A stretch of DNA of 64,000 nucleotides, taken from Micromonospora noduli (GTDB lineage: Bacteria; Actinomycetota; Actinomycetes; Mycobacteriales; Micromonosporaceae). Made by a program: the position numbers and the translations under genes. Positions 1 through 7,626 of the stretch are shown piece after piece. The stretch lies in assembly GCF_003264365.1 (NCBI RefSeq), contig NZ_PYAK01000011.1, positions 62,001 to 126,000 on the forward strand. Direction: 5' to 3'. Each line of letters begins with the position of its first letter. Positions within the stretch are counted from its first letter, which is position 1. The notes beneath the pieces are model-generated. The model ran no database searches. It was not told the origin of the DNA and saw nothing but the letters and a program-made list of their open reading frames with translations.

Positions 1-17
1 CCGTCTGGCTGCGCTGA

Positions 18-1094
18 TCAGAGCACCGAGTGCAACGCCTCGACCAGCTCGTCCACCCGGTCGTGCTCGGCGAGGTGCGCCGTGGCGTACGCCAAGGTGT
101 AGCCCCGCTCGGGGTCGGCCCACGCGCTGCTGCCGCCGATGCCACCCATGCCCCAACTGCCGTCCGGCTCCCACTGCATGCCCAGGGTCCAGTGGGCGTC
201 GCGGTCCAGCACCAGGTCGGGCCCGTCGTACTGGACCCCTGTCGCCTCCGCCACCAGCTCCGGGCTGAACAGCCGAACCCCGTCCAGGACACCACCGGCA
301 AGCAGGCCGGCGTAGAGCCGGGCCAGGCTGGACGCGGTGGCGTGCAGGTTGACAGCAGGCACCTCCGCGCCCCGCCACAGCGGGCTGTTCAGCACGGCCA
401 GGTCCAGCCCACCGGTTGGGTTGCCCATCGCCCGCGCCCGCATCGAGCCGGGCTCACCGAGCGCCCGGGCCGGCCATCCCGGGTCGCCGTACCGAAGGTC
501 CGCGCAGCGCAACTGGTCCGCCTCGGTCAACCCGAAGCCGAGGTCGAGCTGCCACCGGTCGGCGATCTCCTCGGCCAGGAAACGGCCCACCGACCGTCCG
601 TCGGCGCGGCGGACCACCTCGCCCACCAGATGCCCGTACGTCCAGGCGTGTTCCCCGGCGACAGTGCCCGGCGACCACTCGGGGTCGGCGGCGGCCAGGT
701 CGCCGGTGAGCAGCGTCCAGTCGGCGACCGCGGCGGCCGGTCGGGGCACCGGAAAGGCCGGCAGCCCGGCGGTGTGCGACAACACCTGACGCACTGTGGC
801 GGGTGTGCGGAATTCCGGCCAGTACCGGTCCACAGGCGCGTCGAGATCGACAGTTTCCCTGTCGACGAGCAGCAACAGGCAGAGCGCGGCCACCGGCTTG
901 CCGACCGAGTAGACGTTCACCAGCGTGTCCGGCAGCCACGGCTCGCCGCCCGGCCCGTGGCCGCTGCGGGAGCCGGCGGTGAGGTCCACGACCTGCTGCC
1001 CGTCGTACCAGATGGTCAGGGCTGCGCCGGTTTCCCGGCCGGAGGCGAGCAGGTCGTGGAAGCAGTCCCGGACCGGGGCGAAGCGTGCGTGCAT
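18..1094 (-). CDS. Serine hydrolase, beta-lactamase/esterase family
   Basis: A 358-residue protein of the class C beta-lactamase/penicillin-binding-protein-like superfamily, which cleaves ester or amide bonds through an acylated serine. The SxxK motif is visible as SVGK at residues 63-66, with S63 the likely nucleophile. A Tyr-containing YGH sits near residue 153 in place of the usual YxN, and HTAGLP near 108-113 is a family hallmark. There is no signal peptide, so the protein is probably cytoplasmic. The ATG at 1094 is chosen because it begins the conserved domain; the frame stays open far upstream only because of GC bias. It is divergent from the reductase at 1176. The natural substrate cannot be read; EstB-like esterase or peptidase are alternatives to true beta-lactamase. 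Confidence 0.85.
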   Translation of the reverse strand: MHARFAPVRDCFHDLLASGRETGAALTIWYDGQQVVDLTAGSRSGHGPGGEPWLPDTLVNVYSVGKPVAALCLLLLVDRETVDLDAPVDRYWPEFRTPATVRQVLSHTAGLPAFPVPRPAAAVADWTLLTGDLAAADPEWSPGTVAGEHAWTYGHLVGEVVRRADGRSVGRFLAEEIADRWQLDLGFGLTEADQLRCADLRYGDPGWPARALGEPGSMRARAMGNPTGGLDLAVLNSPLWRGAEVPAVNLHATASSLARLYAGLLAGGVLDGVRLFSPELVAEATGVQYDGPDLVLDRDAHWTLGMQWEPDGSWGMGGIGGSSAWADPERGYTLAYATAHLAEHDRVDELVEALHSVL

Positions 1095-1175
1095 CCGGCC
1101 ACGGTAAGGCGTCCGGGCCGGTGCGCGTGCCGACTTTTCCGCCGACCCCGGTGGTTGGGGTGGTGTCGCTGGGGG

Positions 1176-2663
1176 ATGCTGTTCGGTGTGGCGGAGCCGG
1201 AGCTGGTGGATGTGGTCGTGGTCGGGCTCGGGGTTGGCGGCGAGGAGGTGGCTGAGCGACTTGCCGAGGCCGGCCTGAACGTCGTCGGCGTCGAACGGGA
1301 TCTCGTCGGCGGGGAGTGCCCGTACTGGGGCTGCATCCCGAGCAAGATGATGATCAGAGCCGCCAACGCTCTCGCCGAGGCTCGCCGGGTGGACGGGCTC
1401 GCCGGGACGGCGCAGGTCCAACCGGACTGGGCGCCGGTGGCGAAGCGGATCCGCGAGGAAGCCACCGACACCTGGGACGACACGGTCGCGGCGGAGCGGT
1501 TCGTCGGCAAGGGTGGCCGACTCGTGCGGGGCAGCGGCCGGCTCGACGGTCCGCGCCGGGTTCGCGTCGGCGACCAGGTGTTCGAGGCCCGACACGGGGT
1601 GGTGCTGGGCACCGGTACCCGACCGTCGGTGCCGCCGATCGACGGCCTGGCCGACACGCCGTACTGGACCAACCACCAGGCGATCGAGGTCGAGGAGCTG
1701 CCGGAGTCGCTGCTCGTGCTGGGTGGCGGCGCGATCGGCCTGGAGTTGGCGCAGGTCTTCGTCCGCTTCGGGGTCCGGGTCACAGTGGTCGAGGCGCTCG
1801 ACCGGGTGCTGGCCATCGAGGAACCCGAGGCGTCCGAGGTCGCCGCGGCGGCGCTGCGCGCCGACGGCGTGGAGATCCACACCGGGGTACGCGCCGAACG
1901 GGTCGAGCACGACGGGACCAGGTTCACACTGCGCGGTGGCGGCGGCGCCGAGTTCACCGCCGACCGGCTGCTGGTGGTGACCGGGCGGAAGGCTCACCTC
2001 GCCGAGCTGGGCCTGGACACGATCGGTCTGGACGCCAGCCAGCGTTACCTCCCGGTCGACGACCGTCTGCACGTCACCGACCACGTCTGGGCGGTCGGCG
2101 ACATCACCGGCGAGGGCGCCTTCACGCACATCGCCATGTACCAGGCGGGGATCGTGATCGCCGACATCCTGGCCCGCGCCCGGCAGGCGAAGGCGGGGGC
2201 GGACGCCAGCGGCACGTCCAGCGTGGTCGGCGGAGCGATGGGCGCGTCCAGCTCGCTGGCCGCCAGCGGATCGAGCGGATCGGCCGGCACCGTCCCGCGA
2301 GCCGACTACCGCGCGCTGCCCCGGGTGACCTTCACCGATCCCGAGATCGGCGCGGTCGGGCTCACCGAGCAGCAGGCCCGCGAACGCGGCATCAACGTGC
2401 AGGTGGGTTTCACCAAACTCGCCAGCTCGACCCGCGGCTGGATCCACCGGGTCGGCGACGACGGTTTCATCAAGCTCGTGGCGGACGCCGACCAGGGCGT
2501 GCTGATCGGCGCGACCTCGGCCGGCCCGGCCGGCGGTGAGGTGCTGTCCGCGCTGGTGGTGGCGGTGCACGCGGCGGTGCCCCTGAGTCAGCTCCGGCAC
2601 ATGATCTACGCGTATCCGACCTTTCACCGGGCCATCGAGACCGCCCTACGCGACCTGTCCTGA
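1176..2663 (+). CDS. FAD-dependent pyridine nucleotide-disulfide oxidoreductase (dihydrolipoamide dehydrogenase/mercuric reductase-like)
   Basis: A 495-residue flavoprotein of the class I disulfide reductase family. An FAD dinucleotide motif (GLGVGG, residues 17-22) is followed by the redox-active pair C48/C53 in GGECPYWGCIPSK, then a second nucleotide fold (LGGGAIGLELAQ) for NAD(P)H. The C-terminal dimerisation domain ends with YAYPTFHRAIE, which carries the His-Glu pair. CPYWGC differs from the CxNxGC typical of dihydrolipoamide dehydrogenases and marks a less characterised subgroup, so lipoamide, mycothiol-type and metal substrates all remain possible. An Ala/Ser-rich low-complexity insert lies near residues 345-370. 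ATG 1176 is the first start next to the FAD domain; GTG 1188 is an alternative. No partner dehydrogenase subunits are adjacent. Confidence 0.85.
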   Translation: MLFGVAEPELVDVVVVGLGVGGEEVAERLAEAGLNVVGVERDLVGGECPYWGCIPSKMMIRAANALAEARRVDGLAGTAQVQPDWAPVAKRIREEATDTWDDTVAAERFVGKGGRLVRGSGRLDGPRRVRVGDQVFEARHGVVLGTGTRPSVPPIDGLADTPYWTNHQAIEVEELPESLLVLGGGAIGLELAQVFVRFGVRVTVVEALDRVLAIEEPEASEVAAAALRADGVEIHTGVRAERVEHDGTRFTLRGGGGAEFTADRLLVVTGRKAHLAELGLDTIGLDASQRYLPVDDRLHVTDHVWAVGDITGEGAFTHIAMYQAGIVIADILARARQAKAGADASGTSSVVGGAMGASSSLAASGSSGSAGTVPRADYRALPRVTFTDPEIGAVGLTEQQARERGINVQVGFTKLASSTRGWIHRVGDDGFIKLVADADQGVLIGATSAGPAGGEVLSALVVAVHAAVPLSQLRHMIYAYPTFHRAIETALRDLS

Positions 2664-2682
2664 CCCAGCCTCGACGCCCCGC

Positions 2683-2701
2683 ACACCGCGCCTCGCGGTG
2701 T
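2683..2701 (+). terminator. Stem-loop after the disulfide reductase gene
   Basis: An ACACCGCG arm (2683-2690) pairs with CGCGGTGT (2694-2701) around a 3-nt loop, 20 nt after the stop at 2663. There is no U-tract, as is common in actinobacteria. Confidence 0.5.
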
Positions 2702-2725
2702 CCCCCGCGCGCGGTGGCTGGGCAC

Positions 2726-2801
2726 GATCCACTCGCGTTTCAGGAAGTCGCGGTATCCGGGACACCGGGACACCGCGATATCAATGAAACCGAGTCGATC
2801 A
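2726..2801. repeat. Dispersed palindromic element, family A, copy 1
   Basis: The outer arms are GATCCACTCGCGTTTCA (2726-2742) and TGAAACCGAGTCGATC (2785-2800). An inner pair, TCGCGGTATCCGG against CCGGGACACCGCGA, fills the middle, so the whole unit can fold into one long hairpin. Copies with the same arms lie at 51654 and 60218. It is intergenic between the reductase and the LacI gene. Confidence 0.75.
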
Positions 2802-2859
2802 GGCAGCCCGCCAGCAAGCGGCAGGCATTTTGCTGTTCATTTCTTTCACTCAGGTGACG

Positions 2860-2873
2860 TACGATTGCGACCG
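2860..2873 (+). promoter_or_regulatory. Probable leaderless promoter of the LacI gene
   Basis: A TACGAT -10 hexamer at 2860-2865 ends 7 nt before the GTG at 2873, so transcription would start at or next to the start codon. No Shine-Dalgarno sequence is seen. A TTCATT at 2836-2841 is a weak -35 candidate. Confidence 0.4.
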
Positions 2874-3877
2874 TGACCAAGCGGTTGACGGAAGTTGCCA
2901 AGAAGGCGGGCGTCAGCGAGGCCACCGTCAGCCGGGTGCTCAACGGCCGCGACGGGGTCTCCGAGGCGACCCGCACCGCCGTGCTGACGGCACTGGACGT
3001 GCTCGGTTACGAGCGGCCGACCAAGCTGCGCGGCGAACGCGCCCGGCTGGTCGGGCTGGTGCTGCCCGAGTTGCAGAACCCGATCTTCCCGGCGCTGGCC
3101 GAGGTGGTCACCGGCACTCTCGCCCAGCGCGGCTACACCCCGGCGCTCTGTGCCCGGACCATCGGCGGGGTCTCCGAAATGGACTACGTGGAGATGCTCC
3201 TCGACCACCAGGTCTCCGGGGTGATCTTCGCCGGTGGCTCGTACGCGCTCGCCGACGCCAAACACGACCACTACCGTCGGCTGACCGACCGTGGGCTTCC
3301 GGTCGTGCTGGTCAACGCCGGTGTGGACGAGTTGGGTTTCCCCCGGGTCTCCACCGACGACGCGGTGGCGGTGGAGCAGGCGTACGGGCACCTGCGCTCG
3401 CTCGGGCACGAACGGATAGGCATGGTGCTCGGCCCGGAGGGGCATGTGCCGTCGCGGCGCAAGCTCGACGCGATGGTCCAAGCCGCCGGCTGGGACGAGG
3501 GCGACGCCGAGTGCGTCGAGCGTTCCAGCTTCTCGATGGAGGGTGCGCGGGTCGCCGCGACGAAGCTGGTTGAGCGGGGCGTGACCGGCATCATCTGCGC
3601 CAGCGACGTGCTCGCGCTGGGCACGATCCGGGCGGCCCGCCGGCTGGGCCGTTCGGTGCCGGCCGACGTGTCGGTGGTGGGTTTCGACGACTCCGCCTTC
3701 ATGACGTGCACCGATCCGCCCTTGACCACCGTGCGGCAGCCGATCGAGACGATGGGGCAGGCCGCAGTGGATCTGCTGGTCACCCAGATCGAAGGTGCCG
3801 GCGTCCTTCAGGACGAGCTGCTGTTCGAGCCGGAGTTGGTGGTGCGGGGTTCCACCGCACCCGCCCCCGGCCGCTAG
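2873..3877 (+). CDS. LacI-family transcriptional regulator
   Basis: A 334-residue repressor-type protein. The N-terminal helix-turn-helix (LTEVAKKAGVSEATVSRVLN, about residues 4-23) is followed by a hinge helix and a periplasmic-binding-protein-like sensor domain from about residue 60. That domain includes the family signature VPADVSVVGFDDSAF near residue 265. It sits immediately upstream of a sugar ABC transporter and glycoside hydrolase genes on the same strand, so it very likely controls them, with an alpha-linked oligosaccharide as inducer (inference from position). The GTG start at 2873 is the only one that gives the full DNA-binding domain. It has its own terminator at 3900. Confidence 0.92.
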   Translation: MTKRLTEVAKKAGVSEATVSRVLNGRDGVSEATRTAVLTALDVLGYERPTKLRGERARLVGLVLPELQNPIFPALAEVVTGTLAQRGYTPALCARTIGGVSEMDYVEMLLDHQVSGVIFAGGSYALADAKHDHYRRLTDRGLPVVLVNAGVDELGFPRVSTDDAVAVEQAYGHLRSLGHERIGMVLGPEGHVPSRRKLDAMVQAAGWDEGDAECVERSSFSMEGARVAATKLVERGVTGIICASDVLALGTIRAARRLGRSVPADVSVVGFDDSAFMTCTDPPLTTVRQPIETMGQAAVDLLVTQIEGAGVLQDELLFEPELVVRGSTAPAPGR

Positions 3878-3899
3878 ACACCACACCGAACGACGCTTC

Positions 3900-3936
3900 G
3901 GCCGTCGACCGCCTCTCGCGGTCGGCGGCCGTTTTC
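3900..3936 (+). terminator. Intrinsic terminator of the LacI gene
   Basis: A 13-bp stem (3900-3912 with 3918-3930, one G-T wobble) has a 5-nt loop and is followed by GTTTTC, a short T-run. It is one of the few terminators here with any U-tract. Confidence 0.75.
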
Positions 3937-4056
3937 GTCGTTGCTCGTCCCGGTCAGCATCGACCGGGCCGAATGACCGGCCATAAGGGATCAATAGCCG
4001 GCAAACCGGGCCGCTTTCAGCTCCTTGCCAACATCTGTCGTCATCACGTCGTGTCC

Positions 4057-4086
4057 TTTCGGAACAGGGTCGATACCTTGCCGAAA
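4057..4086 (+). promoter_or_regulatory. Candidate operator upstream of the sugar ABC operon
   Basis: An imperfect inverted repeat: TTTCGGAACAGG and CCTTGCCGAAA around the centre GTCGATA. It lies about 125 nt before the binding-protein ATG and is the only obvious dyad in the interval. Binding by the adjacent LacI protein is an inference; the dyad is longer than a classic LacI operator. Confidence 0.35.
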
Positions 4087-4210
4087 TGAGTCGGCCTCGC
4101 TACAGTGACTCCACTCACACCTGGCTCCGACGCAGCTACTGGGCGTCAGGTCGTATCACCGCAGATCAGCGAAGGTCATTGGAGACACCCGTTCCCGAAG
4201 GGATGGACAG

Positions 4211-5590
4211 ATGTCCGTACCGCAATACCGAAAGGCTGCGGCGGTTGCGCTCGTGGCCGGCCTGGGGCTCAGCCTCACGGCATGCTCCACGAAGAGCGAC
4301 GACAAGGGCTCGAACGCCGGCGGCAAGGTCACCATCACTGTCGACTGCCAGCCGGTCGGCGCCCAGAAAGAGCTGTTGAAGAACTGGAACGACGACGTCG
4401 CCGAGTTCCAGAAGCAGAACCCGGACATCACCATCAAGAGCGTCAGCGTCGGCGAGCAGTGCAACAACCCGCCGGACTTCACCGCCCGCCTCGCCGGCGG
4501 CACCGTGACCGACGTCTTCTACGGGTACATGACGGATCTCCAGCAGGTGCTCGACTCCGGCCAGGCGATGGACATCAGTGAGCACGTCAACAAGGACACG
4601 ATCCCCACCTGGGACAGCGTCGACCCGGCGCTCAAGGAGGTCTTCACCGACGGCGGCAAGCTCTACGCCGTTCCGGTGGATAACTACTCCATGGGCCTGC
4701 TCTACAACAAGGCCCTGTTCCAGCAGGCCGGGCTGGACGTGAACAACCCGCCGAAGACCTGGGCCGAGGTCCGGGCCGCCGCCAAGAAGATCTCTGCTCT
4801 CGGCAACGGCATCGCCGGCTACTCCGAGTACAGCGCCGGCAACACCGGCGGCTGGCACTTCACCTCCCTGCTCTACTCGCAGGGCGGCCGGGTGCTGACC
4901 GAGGACGGCAAGAAGGCCGACTTCAACAACGCCATGGGCAAGCAGGTCCTGCAGAACCTCAAGGACATGCGGTACGGCGACAACAGCATGGGCGCCCGTC
5001 AGCTGCTCCAGTGGGGCGACCTGCTGACGAACGCCGGCGCGGGCAAGGTCGGCATGTTCATCGGCGCGCCGGACGCCACCCAGGCGATCGTCAGCCAGTT
5101 CCAGGGCAAGTTCCAGGACTGGGCGATGGCCCCGCTGCCCGGCCAGGACGGCGCGGCGAAGGGGACGCTCGGTGGCGGCGAGGGCTACTTCTTCAAGAAG
5201 GACCTCAGTCCCGAGCAGGTCAAGGCCGGTCTGAAGTGGATCGCGTACCAGAAGCTCACCCCGGGCAAGGGCCAGTTCGACTACGCCCGGGCCAAGCCGC
5301 AGAACTACCCGGTGGGTCTGCCCCAGCCGCTGCTCTTCGCCAACGGCAGTGACGCGCAGAAGCAGGAGCTGGAGCTGCGTAAGGCGAACGCGAACGTCGA
5401 CACGGCGAACTTCGCGCTCTTCGAGGCGACCCCGGTTCCGATCAAGGGTGAGCCGCGTAACGCCCAGGCCGTCTACGCGGTGCTCGACGCCGCGATGTCG
5501 GGTGTGCTGACCAACCCGAACTCGAACATCGACGCACTGCTCAAGACCGCCGAGGAGAAGGTCAACCAGCTCCTCGCCGCCGAGAGCTGA
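4211..5590 (+). CDS. Sugar ABC transporter solute-binding lipoprotein
   Basis: A 459-residue extracellular binding protein of the MalE-like family (family 1). The signal peptide ends in a lipobox (LSLTACS, cysteine at about residue 25), so the protein is membrane-anchored. A Gly/Asp/Lys-rich tether follows, then the two-lobed binding domain with the typical hinge segments VDNYSMGLLYNKALF and GGGEGYFFKK. It is the first gene of the transporter operon and should bind oligosaccharides released by the GH87 enzymes downstream (inference). It is separated from the permease by a strong stem-loop at 5599-5629, which would favour higher expression of this subunit. No ATPase gene is nearby. Confidence 0.92.
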   Translation: MSVPQYRKAAAVALVAGLGLSLTACSTKSDDKGSNAGGKVTITVDCQPVGAQKELLKNWNDDVAEFQKQNPDITIKSVSVGEQCNNPPDFTARLAGGTVTDVFYGYMTDLQQVLDSGQAMDISEHVNKDTIPTWDSVDPALKEVFTDGGKLYAVPVDNYSMGLLYNKALFQQAGLDVNNPPKTWAEVRAAAKKISALGNGIAGYSEYSAGNTGGWHFTSLLYSQGGRVLTEDGKKADFNNAMGKQVLQNLKDMRYGDNSMGARQLLQWGDLLTNAGAGKVGMFIGAPDATQAIVSQFQGKFQDWAMAPLPGQDGAAKGTLGGGEGYFFKKDLSPEQVKAGLKWIAYQKLTPGKGQFDYARAKPQNYPVGLPQPLLFANGSDAQKQELELRKANANVDTANFALFEATPVPIKGEPRNAQAVYAVLDAAMSGVLTNPNSNIDALLKTAEEKVNQLLAAES

Positions 5591-5598
5591 CCGATCGT

Positions 5599-5629
5599 GT
5601 GGGGGTCGGGACGCCGACCCGACCCCCAC
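5599..5629 (+). promoter_or_regulatory. Intercistronic stem-loop, binding protein to permease
   Basis: A perfect 12-bp stem, GTGGGGGTCGGG (5599-5610) with CCCGACCCCCAC (5618-5629), has a 7-nt loop and begins 9 nt after the stop codon. It lies inside the operon, so partial termination or 3'-end protection of the upstream message is more likely than full termination. Confidence 0.65.
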
Positions 5630-5676
5630 GCCACTCGCACCACATCTCGACGTCACCGACTCACCCAGGAGTTGCC

Positions 5677-6633
5677 TTGGCGATCACCACCGTCCCGGAG
5701 ACCCCCAGGAAACCGGGCCGCCCGCCGTCGCCGTACTCGGCGAGGCCACAGCGCACCAGCCTCGGCCGCAAGGTACGGGACAACCTCACCGGTCACGCGT
5801 TCCTGATCGGGGCGGTGCTCTGCTTCGTCGTCTTCTCCTGGTACCCGATGGTCCGCGGCATCATCATGAGCTTCCAGCGGACCCGGCGTGGCGAGACCAC
5901 CTGGGTGGGTTGGGACAACTACTCCCGCATCATCGCCGACCCCAGCTTCTGGACGGCCTGGCAGAACACCTTCTACTTCACAGTCCTGGCGCTGGCCCTC
6001 GGGTACGTGGTGCCGTTCTTCGTGGCGATCCTGCTCAACGAGTTCCGCCACGCCAAGGGGTACCTGCGGATCCTGGTCTACCTACCGGTGATGCTGCCGC
6101 CGGCCTCCGCGCTGTTCCTCTTCAAGTTCTACGCGTACGACCCGAGCGAGGCCGGGCTCTTCAACGCGATCCTCAAGGCACTGCACCTGCCCACCTCGCA
6201 GTGGATGCAGTCGCCGGAGATGACGATGCCGGCCATGGTGCTCGCGTCGACTTGGATGAACATGGGCGGCGCAGTGCTGATCTACCTGGCGTCGTTGCAG
6301 AACATCCCTGGTGAGCTGTACGAGGCGGCGGAGCTCGACGGCGCCGGGATCTGGCGTCGGATCGTCCACGTGACGATCCCGCAGACCCGGTTGATCCTCG
6401 CGCTCCTGGCGATGTTGCAGATCGTCGCCACCATGCAGCTCTTCATCGAGCCCTTGATCCTGGCCAACGGCGCGGGCGCGGAGGACTCCGCGACCTCGGT
6501 GGCGTACCTCATCTACCAGCACGGGTTCTTCCAGAACGACCTCAACGGCGCCGCCGCCCTGGGCGTGATCATGCTCGTGGTGCTGGCCGGCTTCTCCGCC
6601 GTGTACGTGCGGCTGACTGCGAAACAGGACTAG
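5677..6633 (+). CDS. Sugar ABC transporter permease (MalF/UgpA type)
   Basis: A 318-residue inner-membrane permease of the carbohydrate uptake-1 family. About six hydrophobic segments are visible, and the cytoplasmic EAA loop that contacts the ATPase is YEAAELDGAGIWRRIVHVTIP near residue 220-240. The TTG at 5677 is preferred because AGGAG (5667-5671) lies 5 nt before it and the upstream open frame to 5599 overlaps the stem-loop. The N-terminus (about 40 residues) is Pro/Arg-rich and cytosolic. It pairs with the permease at 6645 to form the membrane channel. Confidence 0.9.
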   Translation: MAITTVPETPRKPGRPPSPYSARPQRTSLGRKVRDNLTGHAFLIGAVLCFVVFSWYPMVRGIIMSFQRTRRGETTWVGWDNYSRIIADPSFWTAWQNTFYFTVLALALGYVVPFFVAILLNEFRHAKGYLRILVYLPVMLPPASALFLFKFYAYDPSEAGLFNAILKALHLPTSQWMQSPEMTMPAMVLASTWMNMGGAVLIYLASLQNIPGELYEAAELDGAGIWRRIVHVTIPQTRLILALLAMLQIVATMQLFIEPLILANGAGAEDSATSVAYLIYQHGFFQNDLNGAAALGVIMLVVLAGFSAVYVRLTAKQD

Positions 6634-6644
6634 GACGGCGAGGA

Positions 6645-7532
6645 ATGGCACAGGATTCCGGAACCCGGACCCTCATCTCCCAATCCCAGCTCAGCCGGGG
6701 GCGTGGCCGGGTCATCTACTGGACGCTGCTGGTAGTGGTCGTGGCGGGGTTCACGCTCGTCTTCCTCGGACCGCTCTACTGGATGGTCACCGGCGCGCTC
6801 AAGTCCGGCCAGGAGATCGCGCAGACCCCACCGTCGCTGTTCCCGAAGGACCCGCAGCCGCAGAACTACATCGACGCGTGGAACAACCTGGCCCTCGCCA
6901 AGCTGCTCTTCAACACCTTCTACTACGCCATCGGCGCGGTGCTGTTCCAACTCGTCTTCGACACCGCCGCCGCGTACTCGCTGTCCAAGCTTCGACCGAT
7001 CTTCGGCAACGTGATCCTCGCCCTGATGCTGGGGACGCTGATGATCCCGGCGATGGTCCTCATCGTCCCGCAGTACGTGACGGTGATCGACCTGCCGATC
7101 GTGCACATCAACCTGCTCGACTCACCGTTCGCGATCTGGCTGCCCCTGGTCGCCAACGCGTTCAACATCTTCCTGTTGAAGCGGTTCTTCGACTCGATCC
7201 CCGAGGAGCTGATGGCGGCCGCCCTGATGGACGGGGCGACGTCGCTGCGCACGCTCTGGTCAATCATCCTGCCGCTGTCGCGCCCCATCCTCGGCGTCGT
7301 CTCGATCTTCGCCGTGACGGCGGTCTGGAAGGACTTCCTCTGGCCGAAGCTGGTCATGCCGTCACCCGAGACCCGGACGGTCAGCGTCGGCATCTACGCC
7401 TTCGCCGGTGGCACACCGATGAACGTGGTGATCGCCGCGTCGGTCATCGCCGCGATCCCCACTGTCATCATCTTCCTGATCTTCCAGCGGAACATCATGT
7501 CCGGTCTGACCACGGGCAGCATCAAGGGCTAG
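6645..7532 (+). CDS. Sugar ABC transporter permease (MalG/UgpE type)
   Basis: A 295-residue permease with six predicted membrane segments; the first spans about residues 25-47. The EAA-like loop reads MAAALMDGATSLRTLWSIILP near residue 190-210. It ends with the common MalG-type tail (FQRNIMSGLTTGSIKG). The ATG at 6645 is 11 nt after the stop of the first permease and is preceded by a GAGGA site, so the two are cotranscribed. With the lipoprotein at 4211 it makes a complete importer except for the ATPase. Confidence 0.92.
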   Translation: MAQDSGTRTLISQSQLSRGRGRVIYWTLLVVVVAGFTLVFLGPLYWMVTGALKSGQEIAQTPPSLFPKDPQPQNYIDAWNNLALAKLLFNTFYYAIGAVLFQLVFDTAAAYSLSKLRPIFGNVILALMLGTLMIPAMVLIVPQYVTVIDLPIVHINLLDSPFAIWLPLVANAFNIFLLKRFFDSIPEELMAAALMDGATSLRTLWSIILPLSRPILGVVSIFAVTAVWKDFLWPKLVMPSPETRTVSVGIYAFAGGTPMNVVIAASVIAAIPTVIIFLIFQRNIMSGLTTGSIKG

Positions 7533-7626
7533 TGACCACCGGTCCTCCCGCGCGGCGAACAACGACCGTTCGCCCGACACATAACCAGGTCCGGCGAACC
7601 CGCCGACGTACTGACGCAGAAAGCAG

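Larger units (their letters stand above)
3878..4210 (+). other. Intergenic control region between the LacI gene and the ABC transporter
   Basis: 333 nt without a gene. It holds the LacI-gene terminator (3900-3936), then a region with lower GC than its surroundings, the inverted repeat at 4057-4086 and the leader of the binding-protein gene. No other element is recognised. Confidence 0.6.
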
